Assembly: GCA_021613375.1 (NCBI GenBank)
Contig: CM038705.1
Location: 10,670,595 to 10,734,594 of the forward strand
From: Megaleporinus macrocephalus
Lineage: Eukaryota; Chordata; Actinopteri; Characiformes; Anostomidae
Length of the DNA: 64,000 nt
Direction: 5' to 3'
Positions 45,290-56,029 of the stretch are shown here, piece after piece. Position 1 is the first letter of the stretch; each line of letters starts with the position of its first letter. The notes under the pieces were generated by a model. The model was given only the letters and a program-made list of their open reading frames with translations, was not told the DNA's origin and made no database searches. Position numbers and translations under genes: made by a program.

Positions 45290-45680
45290 CTGGCTGTTGC
45301 ATAGAATCAGAGCGCAGGCGAAGACGGTGAGAGCATGAGAGTTCATAATTAAACAATAAATTAAAAAAACACCAGGACTAGAAAATGATAAAATAAACCA
45401 GTAACTAGCAAGAAAACCAGCAGGAGACCTGCAAACAGGAACACGTTCATATTACAATCAAACCCTTATATGCCACAGAAAGAGCCTATGTGCAAACACA
45501 GGGGTATAAATACACAAGGCCATACAAGGAACACCTGAGAAGGGGAGGAGCTACAAACTAGGCACAGGTGAGGGGAAAGACAAAAGTGTGGAGACAGGGA
45601 GGAGCTAGCAAACAAAACAAACAGAAACACATGGAAATGACAGGAGACAGAGGGACGGGGACAAGAAGAGCAACTCATGG
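45290..45680. repeat. dispersed A-rich repeat H, copy 2
   Basis: 'ggaacacctgagaaggggag', 'aggcacaggtgaggggaaag' and 'aaaacaaacagaaacacatg' match blocks of 34840-35260. Class unknown. Confidence 0.55.
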
Positions 45681-46650
45681 CAATATTTCATAACGTATTA
45701 TAGCATTTTGAATATAGTGTAATGTTGTAAGACACTTTTAAAGTGAAAAACATGACTTGAAACCTACCTGCCTTCTTTATAAGTGTGTAGTAGTGTCTTA
45801 TTTCACAAACACCCCACTTTTGCTGCCGAATATAAAAAGTTTTTGGACACCTGAAGTAATAATAGTAAATCTTTTTGGCTGTAATTATGCAGTGGCTTGG
45901 ATTTGTATGTGCATTTCTATAATGTGTTGCTCACTCACTCATGCAGCATTGTTACTTATAAGGAATTAAACATACAGAGCTCAATGAAATTAACTAATCG
46001 GCCTGAATCATTAGAGTTTGGAATTTGTTTCTGCATCTTTATCTAGTTAATAGAAGTTAACACTAAGTTAACACTAACACTAACTTACTGTCCTACACCA
46101 ACTAGCTATATACTGCATTCTAATGGTCCTCTAATGTCCTACAAATATTCTATGATTAGATTCAGCAGCTGTGTGTTAACATATGCAGAAGTGTGTTCAC
46201 TTGTTCAAACCTTTGTTCAGGGTTGCATGTTTAAAAACTGTGTTAATTCAAAATTCATGACTGCAGTTCATCAAACTAAAAAGTAAACAGTCATGGTTTT
46301 ATGTGTTGGGGGCAGGGTGGGGTCAGTTCGATGGCCGGAGCGTGTGACCCAGTTGAGCTGCAGCTCCAGACATGCTAAGCTATGCTGATCTCTGATTACT
46401 CAGTGTCCAGCCCCATACTATAATCTCCAGCAGCCCTGGGGCACGCGGTGTCCAGAACACACACATACACACACACAACTATGTGTGTAGGTATATGTTT
46501 ATGAATAGAAAAAAAAAGTATCTGTGTGTGTGTTTGTTTGATTTGCTGTTTTACTCTCATTGTGGGGACTTTGTTGAATTAGACAATTCAGATTGTTTGA
46601 CATCGTGGGGACATTTTGCTGATACACAATAGTCCAAATACATTTAGCTC

Positions 46651-46653
<3 letters not shown>
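45681..46653. other. no recognised feature
   Basis: Single-copy-looking AT-rich sequence. The part 46,300-46,450 is GC-richer ('ggggcacgcggtgtccagaa'). A short (AC)n is at ~46,458-46,478. The frame 45757-45969 has no recognisable product. Confidence 0.35.
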
Positions 46654-46733
<80 letters not shown>

Positions 46734-46734
46734 T

Positions 46735-46766
<32 letters not shown>
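46654..46766. repeat. compound (TA)n(GA)n microsatellite
   Basis: About 80 bases of alternating TA with one break, then about 30 bases of pure GA. Confidence 0.95.
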
Positions 46767-46767
<1 letters not shown>

Positions 46768-46936
46768 GAACAGTGCTTTATTGAGCAGACCAACACAAAA
46801 ACACATACATACTTACAAATCTGCAGGGGGCCACAGCAGTGTGTCACCACTATCCATAGGCTTCACCCTGACGGTGACCCCCTCACACACAACACTCACA
46901 TTTATCTATAGAGGTATCTATCTTGAGCTCTAGTTT

Positions 46937-47210
46937 AAAGAACAAAGTGTAGTTCCAGATTTCTCCTGGACGCCCCAGACATTGTATGAATGTATTGAGT
47001 TCCTTCAGCAGCAATCTTGATTTAGCTTAATGAAGTACTGAGCAGGTATTAGATGAGAACTGTAAATTATACTGGGTTGTTTTCACAAGGAGAAGCTTGG
47101 AAAGGGTTAAATAAACACACTGACATATACAAAACCTTTTTTACTTTATTGTAGGACAAGCTTTACCTTTAACCTTTTAAACTGTTTATTTGCTTTTAGA
47201 AAACGGCCAG
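46937..47210 (-). mobile_element. MITE family A, copy 4 (inverted)
   Basis: 'ttctcctggacgccccagac', 'ttagcttaatgaagtactga' and 'ggttaaataaacacactgac' are reverse-complement to copies 2 and 3. The ends are decayed. Confidence 0.65.
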
Positions 47211-47935
47211 GGCTCATAAATCAGTTTTTTATATATGTTCCCTTTTCTATACTTACGCAAAGCTCCTACTCTTTCCTTGACTATCTAATAAGAAGACGCT
47301 GGTTTAAGGACTGAGGTTAACGTTTAAAATCGACTAATTCATATAACAACCAATCAAAAGAGCTGGAAACAGTAGCAGCTTCGGCTTTCACGACAAAAGT
47401 CTGAGACCTTCATAATGCTTCTTAGTCTTCCAGCTCTTGACTTAATTAAAAAAAATCATAAAACCAGGGTTTCCCCAGTAAAACCTGCCCGTTTCCATCC
47501 CTGCGTACATAAAACAGCTAAACGACTTCCTTTTAGGTGTAAGTGTGTGTTTAGCACTGTTTAGCCTCAGCACTACATATTTTATGGAAATAAAGATATT
47601 ATTGCAAGTGCATGTGTGCATGTTTACAGCAGGGGTCTGAATGTTTTGAGTAATTTATGCATCAAGCTCAGCGCCTCGTTTCAACATTAAGGCCTGTTTT
47701 GCATTCATTATTTTACTGCATAGGAAGAATAAGCAGCGGGAGAGAGTCAGAGAGAGAGATCGGGGGGGTTGAGGTTTAGCGTTGACGGTGTTGGACATTA
47801 ATTAAGTCCAACTTGTAACAGGCTCCTGGCAGTCTGGGCTGATGTGACAGCTGGGTCATATTATAGAACACCACCAGCCTCTGTTTTACGATGAGTCAAG
47901 AGAAAGAAACAAAAAATGAGGTTCTTGAGTATTTT
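47211..47935. other. single-copy-looking sequence; possible conserved element
   Basis: The part 47,690-47,870 ('gacattaattaagtccaact', 'tgatgtgacagctgggtcat') contains ATTAATTAA and TGACAGCT (TALE-homeodomain-type) motifs, which would fit an enhancer. This is inference from texture only. Confidence 0.3.

Positions 47936-48021
<86 letters not shown>
47936..48021. repeat. compound (CA)n(TA)n microsatellite
   Basis: About 50 bases of CA followed by about 34 of TA. The flanking frames on both strands (47861-48158) are accidental. Confidence 0.95.
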
Positions 48022-48025
<4 letters not shown>

Positions 48026-48289
48026 AAAGACAGTGAAAGGAGGAGGAGAAAAGAGAAAAGGTAGGACTTTAGAGCTACCACCCATAGTGGACAACCTAAA
48101 CCTAGGAACAGCCACGACAGCAGAATCAGAGGACCTGAGAGAGCGTGAAGGAGCATAGGGCTGTAAGAGAGCAGAGAAATATGATGGAGCTAAGCCTATT
48201 TTGTAGTGGATGCATTCAGAAACAGGCTGCTGATGAAGGACAGGGGTGATGTGAGTGGATATTTTTGAGCCGACTAAGATTCTAGTAGC

Positions 48290-48475
48290 AGGACCAAGTG
48301 GTCAAAGCAGGTATTAGATGAGAACTGTAAATAATGCGGGGTTGTTTCTACAAGGAGAGGCTTGGAAAGGGTTAAATAAACACACTGATGTATGTAAAAG
48401 CACTACTTAATGTATATATACTACTTGGATATTTAAACAACAAAGTGTTAAAGGCTTCTGGTTAAATAGCTTTTA
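48290..48475 (-). mobile_element. MITE family A fragment, copy 5
   Basis: 'attagatgagaactgtaaat' and 'ggttaaataaacacactgat' run as in copy 4; only the central part remains. Confidence 0.6.
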
Positions 48476-48484
48476 AAATATAAT

Positions 48485-48900
48485 GTTCCTCAGTGTCACT
48501 GCTGGACTAAGAATAGTCCACCAATCAATAATATCCAGCCTATGGGCAGCATTCTGTGGACTAGAGGATGACCCACACAAACTGTGCAGCAACAGATGAG
48601 CTATTGTCTCTGACTTGACATCTACACAGTGGACCAGCAAGGTAGGTGTGTCTATTAGAGTGGACAGTGAGTGGGACACAGTGTTTAAACACTCCAGCAG
48701 CACTGCTGTGTCTGATCCACTCACACCAGCACAACACACACTAACACACCACCACTGCATCAGTGTCACTGACCCACCACCCAAATAATATCTGCTCTGT
48801 GGTGGTCCTGTGGGGGTCCTGACCATTAAAGAACAGGGTAAGTATACAGGAAAACAGATGGACTCCATCCATGGTGGTTTTAATGTTATGGCTGATCGTA
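48485..48900. mobile_element. foldback family B, right half with outer end (copy 6)
   Basis: The right arm ('tctgatccactcacaccagc', 'ctgtggtggtcctgtggggg') leads to the outer sequence 'ggttttaatgttatggctga' at about 48,874. The left part is a loop fragment only. It directly abuts a Tc1 transposase fossil; its minus frame 48473-48994 reads through both and is accidental. Confidence 0.65.
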
Positions 48901-48924
48901 CTGGAGGGATGGAGCACTGCATTC

Positions 48925-49395
48925 CTAAATATATAGATCCATAATTTTCCATAGGTGCTTCACTGGGTTGAGAACTGGTGACTGCAACAACCATAGTATA
49001 TGATTTACATTGTTTTCATACTTGTCAAACCACTTACTGACCCCTCATGGCCTGTGGATGGGTGCATTGTCATCCTGCAGTAGACCACTCCCATCAAAAT
49101 TCCCCCACGGCATAGCGGAGCCACCAGACACCCTCACTGTAGGGATCGAGCATTCAGGCCTATATGTTCTTATAAACATGCACTCGCCCACATGTGGAGA
49201 ACATGGTGAAGAATGAGTCATCTGACCAGATCACTGTTGTTCCACATCTCTGCACACCAGCACTTGTGGTTTTTACACCCCTCCAACGGGCATTTCTGTT
49301 TGTAATGAAGGGTTGCAGCTCTGCTATAATAGTCCTCAGATCTTTTCTTCTCGACATCTAGACCCTAAGGCGAGGTCTGCTAGGCCTGTTAAAAA
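48925..49395 (-). pseudogene. Tc1-like transposase fossil (Tc1-a), catalytic Glu replaced
   Basis: Minus-strand pieces in order: LRTIIAELQPFITNRNARW and TTVIWSDDSFFTMF with the first catalytic Asp (about 49,215-49,240), LLQDDNAPIH with the second (about 49,055-49,085), then LQSPVLNPVKHLWKIMDL (about 48,930-48,985). The last is the N-P-x-E-H-L-W motif of Tc1 transposases, but the catalytic Glu is Lys. Several frameshifts and a TAG end it. Asp to Glu/Lys spacing (~35 residues) agrees with DD34E elements. Confidence 0.8.
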
Positions 49396-50119
49396 TCAGA
49401 GAACTGACCACCAGTTTGCTTGGCAGGATGGCCAGCACTGGCTAATGCTATTAAGTTAAGCTGCAGGTCAGCTATGTTAATTCTTATCACCTAGCAACCA
49501 GAGGGTGACTGGGGGCATGGAGGGCCCAAAACATGCTGCTAATAAATGGTCACCGTCTAGTATAAAGTGTACAAAATACCCCCTGGTATTGAGTGGGGGC
49601 CCATGTTGGCTGGCAGGCAGGTTTACAGTTTACATGTATACAGGCATGTAAAGCTAGTGTTGGGAGTCTTGCCCATGGACTGACTGAAATCCCCCCCGTC
49701 TACAGCATGGGGGATAGAAGTTTGTCCCACTACACTACACCGACCACGATTGTAGAATGGATGCTTTTTTCTTTTTTGTGCTTATTTTTCTATCTTGGTC
49801 CTGACTTGAACTTGCATCACTGCTATAAACCAAAGATGTAATGGTTTTAAAGGAATAATAAATAAAAAAATATATTTGATATTAATTAAAAATATCATTG
49901 TGCTTTCATTGAAAGAGCTAGATTACCTTTACTATTATTTTTAATGTTAACAGTTGAAATGGCTTCACATCTCCTGAAGAATGCATACTGACTTATGTAG
50001 AATGAAAATGAGAATGAGTGACTTCAACAAAATAAAGATGCCCCCACTGCTGACAGAGGTTTCCAGTTACATAAACATAGCTTGTGGAATCTCCATAGGA
50101 AAGCATTGACCAATAAAAA
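49396..50119. other. no recognised feature
   Basis: Possibly transposon-derived up to ~49,560, but nothing can be placed. The frame 49593-49841 has no recognisable product. Confidence 0.35.
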
Positions 50120-50395
50120 GGGGCAGCTGCACCCAAGCTTAGGGTCACCGTGCCCAATGCCAGGCATCAATTAGTGTCCCACCCAGCATTGGGCTGTGGA
50201 GTAGTGGGACTGCGTTCTCTGGAATGACTGAGCCAATACCTCTTGGATGAGTTTTAGTGAACATCCAACATCAGCACTCAATCTTACTAATCCTCTTGTG
50301 GCTGAATGCAATGAAATCCTCACAGCAATGTTCTACCATCTAGTGTAAAGCCTTCCCAGAAGAGTAAAGGCTGTTACTGCAGCAAAGAGAAAACA
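50120..50395 (+). pseudogene. Tc1-like transposase fossil (Tc1-b), C-terminal part
   Basis: The plus strand reads PKLRVTVPNARHQ (about 50,133-50,170), the stretch before the first catalytic Asp, then after a large internal deletion LTNPLVAECNEI (about 50,285-50,320) and SLPRRVKAVTAAK (about 50,350-50,388). These correspond to the L-T-x-x-L-V-A-E-W-x-x-I ... S-L-P-R-R-V-x-A-V-I-A-A-K end of a fish Tc1 family. A TAA stop stands where that family has Glu (HLVES). The catalytic Asp residues are deleted. Confidence 0.75.
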
Positions 50396-51029
50396 AGCTC
50401 CTTTTTAATACCCTTCATTTCACAATAAGCGTTGCATAAGTACGCATCCCCAAACCTTGGCACATATAATGTATAACATCTCGAATAAAACACTGCTTGT
50501 CAATGACAACAATAAAAATTTTCCCAAGAATCCATAAATGTTTGGCGCCGCCCATTTCGGCCTGGTGTGTACGTGCGTGCTTAAACGTGTTGTGCTCTTT
50601 CTCTGCACTCCAGCAGACTGATAAGCACAGCGTAATAACAAAGAAACCCAAATGTAATGGTTCTTATCTGGGCCCGATGATGTAGTTGTGGGTTTATGAG
50701 CAAGGTGCTCGTTCAGAGAGGACTTTAACCTGCTGGACAACACTCCAGCACTTCACCTTCAACACAATCCCAACATCAGCGGCTGCTGCCAAGTCTCACG
50801 TACTACCCTGGAGATGGTCCTGTGTGGTTAATGCCACGCTGTTGATCTTCCTGGACAGACCAAAGGTTTTCCACTTTGGAAGTGAGCTCAGTCTTGCTTA
50901 GGAATAGACTCCAGAGGTCAAAGCATGAACTTCGATGGACTCAATTTTCCTTATTCTTTCCCAAAACTATGTGCCCTGTAGCTATGAAGTGTATGTAGCT
51001 AACAAGTCCTGTAAGCTCATAGCTAGAAG
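50396..51029. other. no recognised feature
   Basis: Single-copy-looking sequence with overlapping frames on both strands (50415-50901), none with a recognisable product. Confidence 0.35.
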
Positions 51030-51109
51030 CATTGGCGTAGAAACCAGGGGGGATGGGGGGGGGGGGCGTGTCCCACCCAATATCAGAAACAGGTAAATTT
51101 GTCCCAGTG

Positions 51110-51325
51110 GGGGTCCACCAGTGGAGGATGGGTTCCTCTCGTGAGCCTGGGTTCCTCTTAAGGTTTCTTCCTCTTACCAGGGGAGTATTTCTTTACCACT
51201 GTTGCCTCTGGCTTGCACTAGGGGTGCTTGGACCTGGATACCCTTTCATGTTCATGTTGAAGCAACATGCTTTTTTTCCCTCATTTGTTTCTAAACAGCT
51301 TTTCTGTAAAGCTGCTTTGGATTTT
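51110..51325. repeat. 3' tail of a common fish retroelement (L2-type)
   Basis: 'ggttcctcttaaggtttctt', 'cctcttaccaggggagtatt' and 'ttctgtaaagctgctttg' follow the order of the 3' end of a widespread fish LINE/SINE tail, known from memory. The normal final part (ending in ATACAAATAAA) is cut by the Tc1 fossil at ~51,325. Confidence 0.5.
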
Positions 51326-52140
51326 AAGCCATTCTTCTTGCAGGATAGTGGTCAGGTCACTACGTGATGCTGGTGGAAGAAAACGTTTCCTGACTCGCTC
51401 CTCCAAAACACCCCAAAGTGGCTCAATAATATTTAGATCTGGTGACTGTGCAGGCCATGGGAGATGTTCAACTTCACTTTCATGTTTAATGTTTGAGCCC
51501 CATCTAGCACAAGTATTGGGCCAAGGGAATGCCATGATATGGCAGCCCAAACCATCACTGATCCACCCCCATGCTTCACTCTGGGCGTGCAACAGTCTGG
51601 GTGGTACGCTTCTTTGGGGCTTCTCCACACCGTAACTCTCCCGGATGTGGGGTAAACAGTAAAGGTGGACTCATCAGAGAACAATACATGTTTCACATTG
51701 TCCACAGCCCAAGATTTGCGCTCCTTGCACCATTGAAACCAACGTTTGGCATTGGCACGAGTGACCAAAGGTTTGGCTATAGCAGCCCGGCCGGGTATAT
51801 TGACCCTGTGGAGCTCCTGGCGGACAGTTCTGGTGGAAACAGAAGAGCTGAGGTGCACATTTGATTCTGCCATGATTTGGGCAGCCGTGGTTTTATGTTT
51901 TTTGGATACAATCCGGGTTAGAGCACCCCAACATCCCTCTCAGACAGCTTCCTCTTGCGTCCACAGTTAATCCTGTTGGATGTGGTTGGTCCTTCTTGGT
52001 GGTATGCTGACATTACCCCGGATACCGTGGCTCTTGATACATCACAAAGACTTGCTGTCTTGGTCACAGATGCACCAGCAAGACGTGCACCAACAGTTTG
52101 TCCTCTTTTGAACTCTGGTATGTCCCATAATGTTGTGTTA
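51325..52140 (-). pseudogene. Tc1-like transposase fossil (Tc1-c), second Asp deleted
   Basis: Minus-strand reading: an N-terminal helix-turn-helix part (FKRGQTVGARLAGASVTKT, about 52,055-52,115), then after a frameshift TRIVSKKHKTTAAQIMAE (about 51,870-51,925) and a long open piece with VLFSDESTFTVYPTSGRVTV (first catalytic Asp, ~51,660-51,695) and VKHGGGSVMVWAAISW. The frame then jumps to HLPWPAQSPDLNIIEPLWGV (final Glu present, ~51,400-51,470). The ~50 residues between, including the second Asp (usually F-Q-x-D-N-A), are deleted. The plus frames here are shadows. Confidence 0.88.
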
Positions 52141-52460
52141 TTGCAATATTTAGAGCTAAACTGTGCTCTTACCTGCTAACTGAACTTCACACTCTGCTCT
52201 TACTGGTGCAATGTGCAATTATTGAAGATTGGCACAGTAAACACTAGGTATGTGGGAGCGTGCCAGCTCAGTGTTACAGCGAGATGATACTGTTTTACTT
52301 CATCTCTTGACCATTGAAGGGCAGGAGGAGGATATGAAGTGGCCAAAAGTGACTTACGGGAGTATTTTTAAGTATTTTCTTTACTCTTTAGCGAAACTAC
52401 AGAGAGACTATGAGCTCAGATAGCAGTAAAGTTGGGCGAGTTCAACTAAAGATGAACTCC

Positions 52461-52878
52461 AAATACAACAGCTCTGCCAATAAACCTGATGCCAAATCAC
52501 TTTGTTTCAGTTCAACATGACTGCAGTGATTTAATAGCCCTTTAATGACTGTGACTTAATGAATAAGCTACTCTGTCAGCTGAACTTCCATAACACAGCA
52601 GCAGCAGAATGATGGTACAGACTCTTCAGGCTCTGGTCAGTATCATTTTGACTGACCAGAGCTTGAAGAGTCTGTACCATCATGATTGGGTGACCACAGC
52701 AGAGACAGCAAGCTCGGGAGGTCATGCAGTGCTGCTGCTGCTGTGTTATGGAAGTTCAGCTGACAGAGTAGCTTATTCATTAAGTCACAGTCATTAAAGG
52801 GCTATTAAATCACTGCAGTCATGTTGAACTGCGACAAAGTGATTTGGCATCATGTTTTTTGGCAGAGCTGTTGTATTT
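52461..52878. repeat. large nested inverted repeat (foldback), 147 bp arms
   Basis: Bases 52461-52607 and 52732-52878 are reverse complements with only about four mismatches. Between them a second hairpin (52609-52640 against 52652-52683; one mismatch in 32) encloses an 11-base loop. A 48-base spacer (52684-52731) sits on one side only. Total palindromic length is about 418 bases. No terminal motif identifies a family. A transcript would fold into a ~180 bp near-perfect stem. Confidence 0.9.
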
Positions 52879-54470
52879 CTGATTATTGGGTGTCTAGGAA
52901 ATGGACTGGAGGCATTTACATATATTTGTGTTTAATGGGATTTTGTACACTTGACTAGCAATATACTTGGGGGGTGGGGATGGGGAGGGGTGCACTGTGC
53001 TGTTTGAAGCTATTACTTTCAGTCTCCAGGTACTGGTTTAGTTCTACTAGGCTGAAGTGACAGGCATGTAGTGCCAGAACGTCTTCGCAACTGGATGATT
53101 TGCATCTACCTTGAAAAACAGAGCTATCTCCATTTATATTTGAGTAAATACCTGAGTGGATACTGTCAAGGGCATAGGAGCGGGTTTGACATTCCCTATT
53201 CCCTAAATATTACCTATAAGCTGACTCCACTGTAGGTAAGGTAGTGAATCACTGTATGTATAGTGACGTAGAACAACATTAGTGGAATTACAGTAAATTA
53301 TAAATAAATAAACTAAATACAACATTTTCTGTACGTCTGTTTATTATTAGATAAATCCAATTAAAGCTCACTTTACAAACTAAACTAAAGATACTCCACA
53401 TTACATGGTACTGCCATCAGAAAACCTCTAAACTATACATGCAATGTCTGGATTATATACGTATATAACCAAAAACATATTATTTTCTTTGGCGACATAA
53501 TGCTGAAATGAAATTACACAAGAATGTATATTAAGGTTTCCTGACTAGACAAGACTAACATTAATGTTAGACAGTAAGGCTGCGTCCCAAACAGCACCCT
53601 CTGGAACATTACATACTGCACTACTGAAAGTATTTATAATGATGGTGTCATTTTATTTATACATTAATTTATTTATTTTGTTATTGTATGTATGTAGTGT
53701 AGTAGCTGGCCAGAGAGTAATGTAACTTTAAGTTTAGTGCTTTCTGACAAAAGTTAAAAGTTAAGTTACCATAACAACACATTATACTGAAGCCATTTGA
53801 TTACAGTATATATGGTCATCGTTGCTATTCATTGCTTTCATCACTGACCTCTTGTTTAAAGCTGGCGCGAGCCATCCGACGCTCCAACAAGGCGAGAGCT
53901 CAGGTCAGTGAAGCTACTGACTGCAGGATATTTCTGAACAGGCAAGTGAAAGACCCAGACCACTTAACAACCAGAGCCAGTTGCTAACAACAAACACAGT
54001 GAGTAAATTGCGTAGGCTGCCAAAATGTGCTTTTAAAATAAAAGTGTTTTGGTTCCTTCTGTTAAGAATTGGCATAAAATTGTAGGAGAGTATATACCTA
54101 TGGAGTTTCTGACTTGCATGCTATGTTCATCAACTGAGTCATTTAATGATATATAGTCTTCAGTTTATTAATAACTCTGAAGGATTGCAGATATGTCTAT
54201 GCTGAGTTTCTTTTGCTGCCTTGTTATGTAAACTTATTTATTATAATTTCTACTATTAATATTTTTTCTTCTTATTATTTATTTAATTTGGTTCTGTATT
54301 TCTTTATTTCTTTATTTTTAACATCAGTATTATTTTATGGTATATATTGTTCTGTATTTGAGCTTTGAGTTTTGATGCTGTATTAAGTATTTGAAATATT
54401 TAATACAAATATATAATAAATAAATGAATGAAATTTTAAACAGTTTCCACTTTTCTGTGGTTTTTATTTT
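52879..54470. other. interior of the 3.5 kb element, no recognised feature
   Basis: AT-rich; a G-rich run at 52,971-52,990. The words 'gctgcgtcccaaacagcacc' (53,580) are common in fish repeats. No coding sequence recognised; the minus frame 54330-54524 runs into the terminal repeat. Confidence 0.4.
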
Positions 54471-54589
54471 TAGGTGGGACAAATCTACCTGTTTCTGACA
54501 TTGGGTGGGACATGTCCCCCCCAATCCCCTCGGTCTCTACGCCAATGGTCCCTGTAAACAGAAGCTGGATATGAGCTTCTAAGAACTGT

Positions 54590-54752
54590 CCAAAGAGAAG
54601 CATGTACCCCCGATTTCATTTTTTTCTATATTATGTAAACATGACATCTGTAAGAGAGGAATGGACCAATAGAAAGGCTCCAAAATGCTTTGTATTAAAA
54701 CCTCTTTACGTTGGCATTGATACTTGGATAGTGACGATATCATAGATAGGCC
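54590..54752. mobile_element. MITE family C fragment
   Basis: 'gaatggaccaatagaaaggc' and 'gatacttggatagtgacgat' with a decayed left end; internally shortened. Confidence 0.6.
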
Positions 54753-55579
54753 TCCATTACTCGTTGGCTACATGAGCTTCGTAACTCCAGCATGAAACTA
54801 AAGACATCAAACACGTCTTGGCTAATTAGCTAAATTCAGAGTCATTTCAATGTTCTCCTTCCTTTAAGACTCTTCAGTGCATGTTAATGATTACTGGGTG
54901 ATGAGAAACGCTGGTGAAGACGAGGGCTGAGATCATTTCTCTTACAAAAGTACAACTTTAAAAGAAACGTTATTGCGTGCCATAAATCTGCCGTTTCCCA
55001 CATAATGTCTTCCCCCCCCGAGGGACTGTTGTTTTCTCTTCCAGCTCTTAGTCTTTAGAAGTCAGCAACATGCTGGCATGATTACGCTTTCAAGAAAAAT
55101 GAAAAAATCTGCTTCTGATGATTGTATTTTTTTCTCTCTCTCTGCTTCTCTTCTCATTATCCTTCATTCTTCATCCCTCGCTGGAGTCTGAGAGCAGGTT
55201 TTACTATCTCACGAGGCAACCAGACCAACCTCCTCAGCACACACATAGAAGGAGAACGAGTGATGTCATTGTAAGGCCCCCGTTAGCGTTCTGCTTTTTA
55301 CAACACCAGCATCTTGACCCTATAATGGAAAACAATAGAGGGAAGCCAAATGAAAGCCAGACAACGGACAAGTAACAGAACAAGCAGGAGAGGAAAAAGT
55401 GAGTTGTTGCGAGAAAGTAAAGGAAGGGAAAACGAGGACAAGTGCTAAACTTTTAAAGAAACCGAGCAGCTGGACGAAAACCCTTAAGCTTAACCCGTTT
55501 AAGCCTGAACCATGAAACAATCGCCCGAAAATTCTAATTCTTTGAAAATTAAGTTTTTATTAGACTTTCAACAAATAAT
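54753..55579. other. single-copy-looking sequence; possible conserved element
   Basis: The part 54,820-55,010 ('gtcttggctaattagctaaa', 'catgttaatgattactgggt') carries several ATTA-type motifs. The frames 55118-55375 and 55320-55520 have no recognisable product. Confidence 0.3.
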
Positions 55580-55601
55580 AATAATAATAATAATAATACA
55601 A
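55580..55601. repeat. (ATA)n microsatellite
   Basis: Seven ATA/ATT-type triplets in a row. Confidence 0.9.
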
Positions 55602-55621
55602 TTCAGTAACATATTGTTTTT

Positions 55622-55863
55622 GTCTATTGAAAAACAAGTGTCTTCAAAATGGCAACTTTACAGTAGAGGCCAAAAACTCTTTACTTTAGTCAATAGAACT
55701 AAAGTAGTCAATAGAACCAGAATTTTTCCCATGTAATTTTGGAGCATTTCTATTGCTCTGTTCCTCAAATTTTCATACTTATGTAAACAGCATTCAAATT
55801 AAGTGGAAAAATAAATATCAACAAAAATGGAGATATGTGTCTTTCCTTGGACAATGACAATAT
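55622..55863 (-). mobile_element. MITE family C, inverted copy
   Basis: 'tattgaaaaacaagtgtctt', 'aaaatggcaactttacagta' and, at the end, 'ccttggacaatgacaatata' are the reverse complement of the family order, with both ends present but decayed. Confidence 0.7.
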
Positions 55864-55904
55864 ATGAGTTTTGTTTTGTATCATATTTGGTACATGTTGA
55901 CAAT

Positions 55905-56025
55905 CTGGAAACCAGAGTACCCGGAGGAAACCTACTCAAGCACGGGGAGAACATGAGTAGCCCAGATCGCCTTGCTGTGAGGCAATACTGCTGACACTTA
56001 AGCTACACTGCTACGACACTGCTAA
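55905..56025 (-). mobile_element. tRNA-headed SINE fragment
   Basis: 'gtacccggaggaaacctact' and 'gccttgctgtgaggcaatac' correspond to the inverted head half of the SINE at 33825. It ends next to the ~25 bp minisatellite. Confidence 0.7.
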
Positions 56026-56029
56026 CACT

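Larger units (their letters stand above)
51030..54547. mobile_element. 3.5 kb element bounded by ~72 bp terminal inverted repeats
   Basis: The left end CATTGGCGTAGAAACCAGGG continues as a G-run and 'gtcccacccaatatcagaaa' (51,030-51,105). The reverse complement of the right end (54,477-54,547) begins CATTGGCGTAGAGACCGAGG and continues with 'gtcccacccaatgtcagaaa'. The two match closely over their full ~72 bases apart from G-run length. No obvious target duplication flanks them. The interior holds an L2-type tail, a Tc1 fossil and a foldback, so it may be a nest of insertions. No transposase of its own was recognised. Confidence 0.65.
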
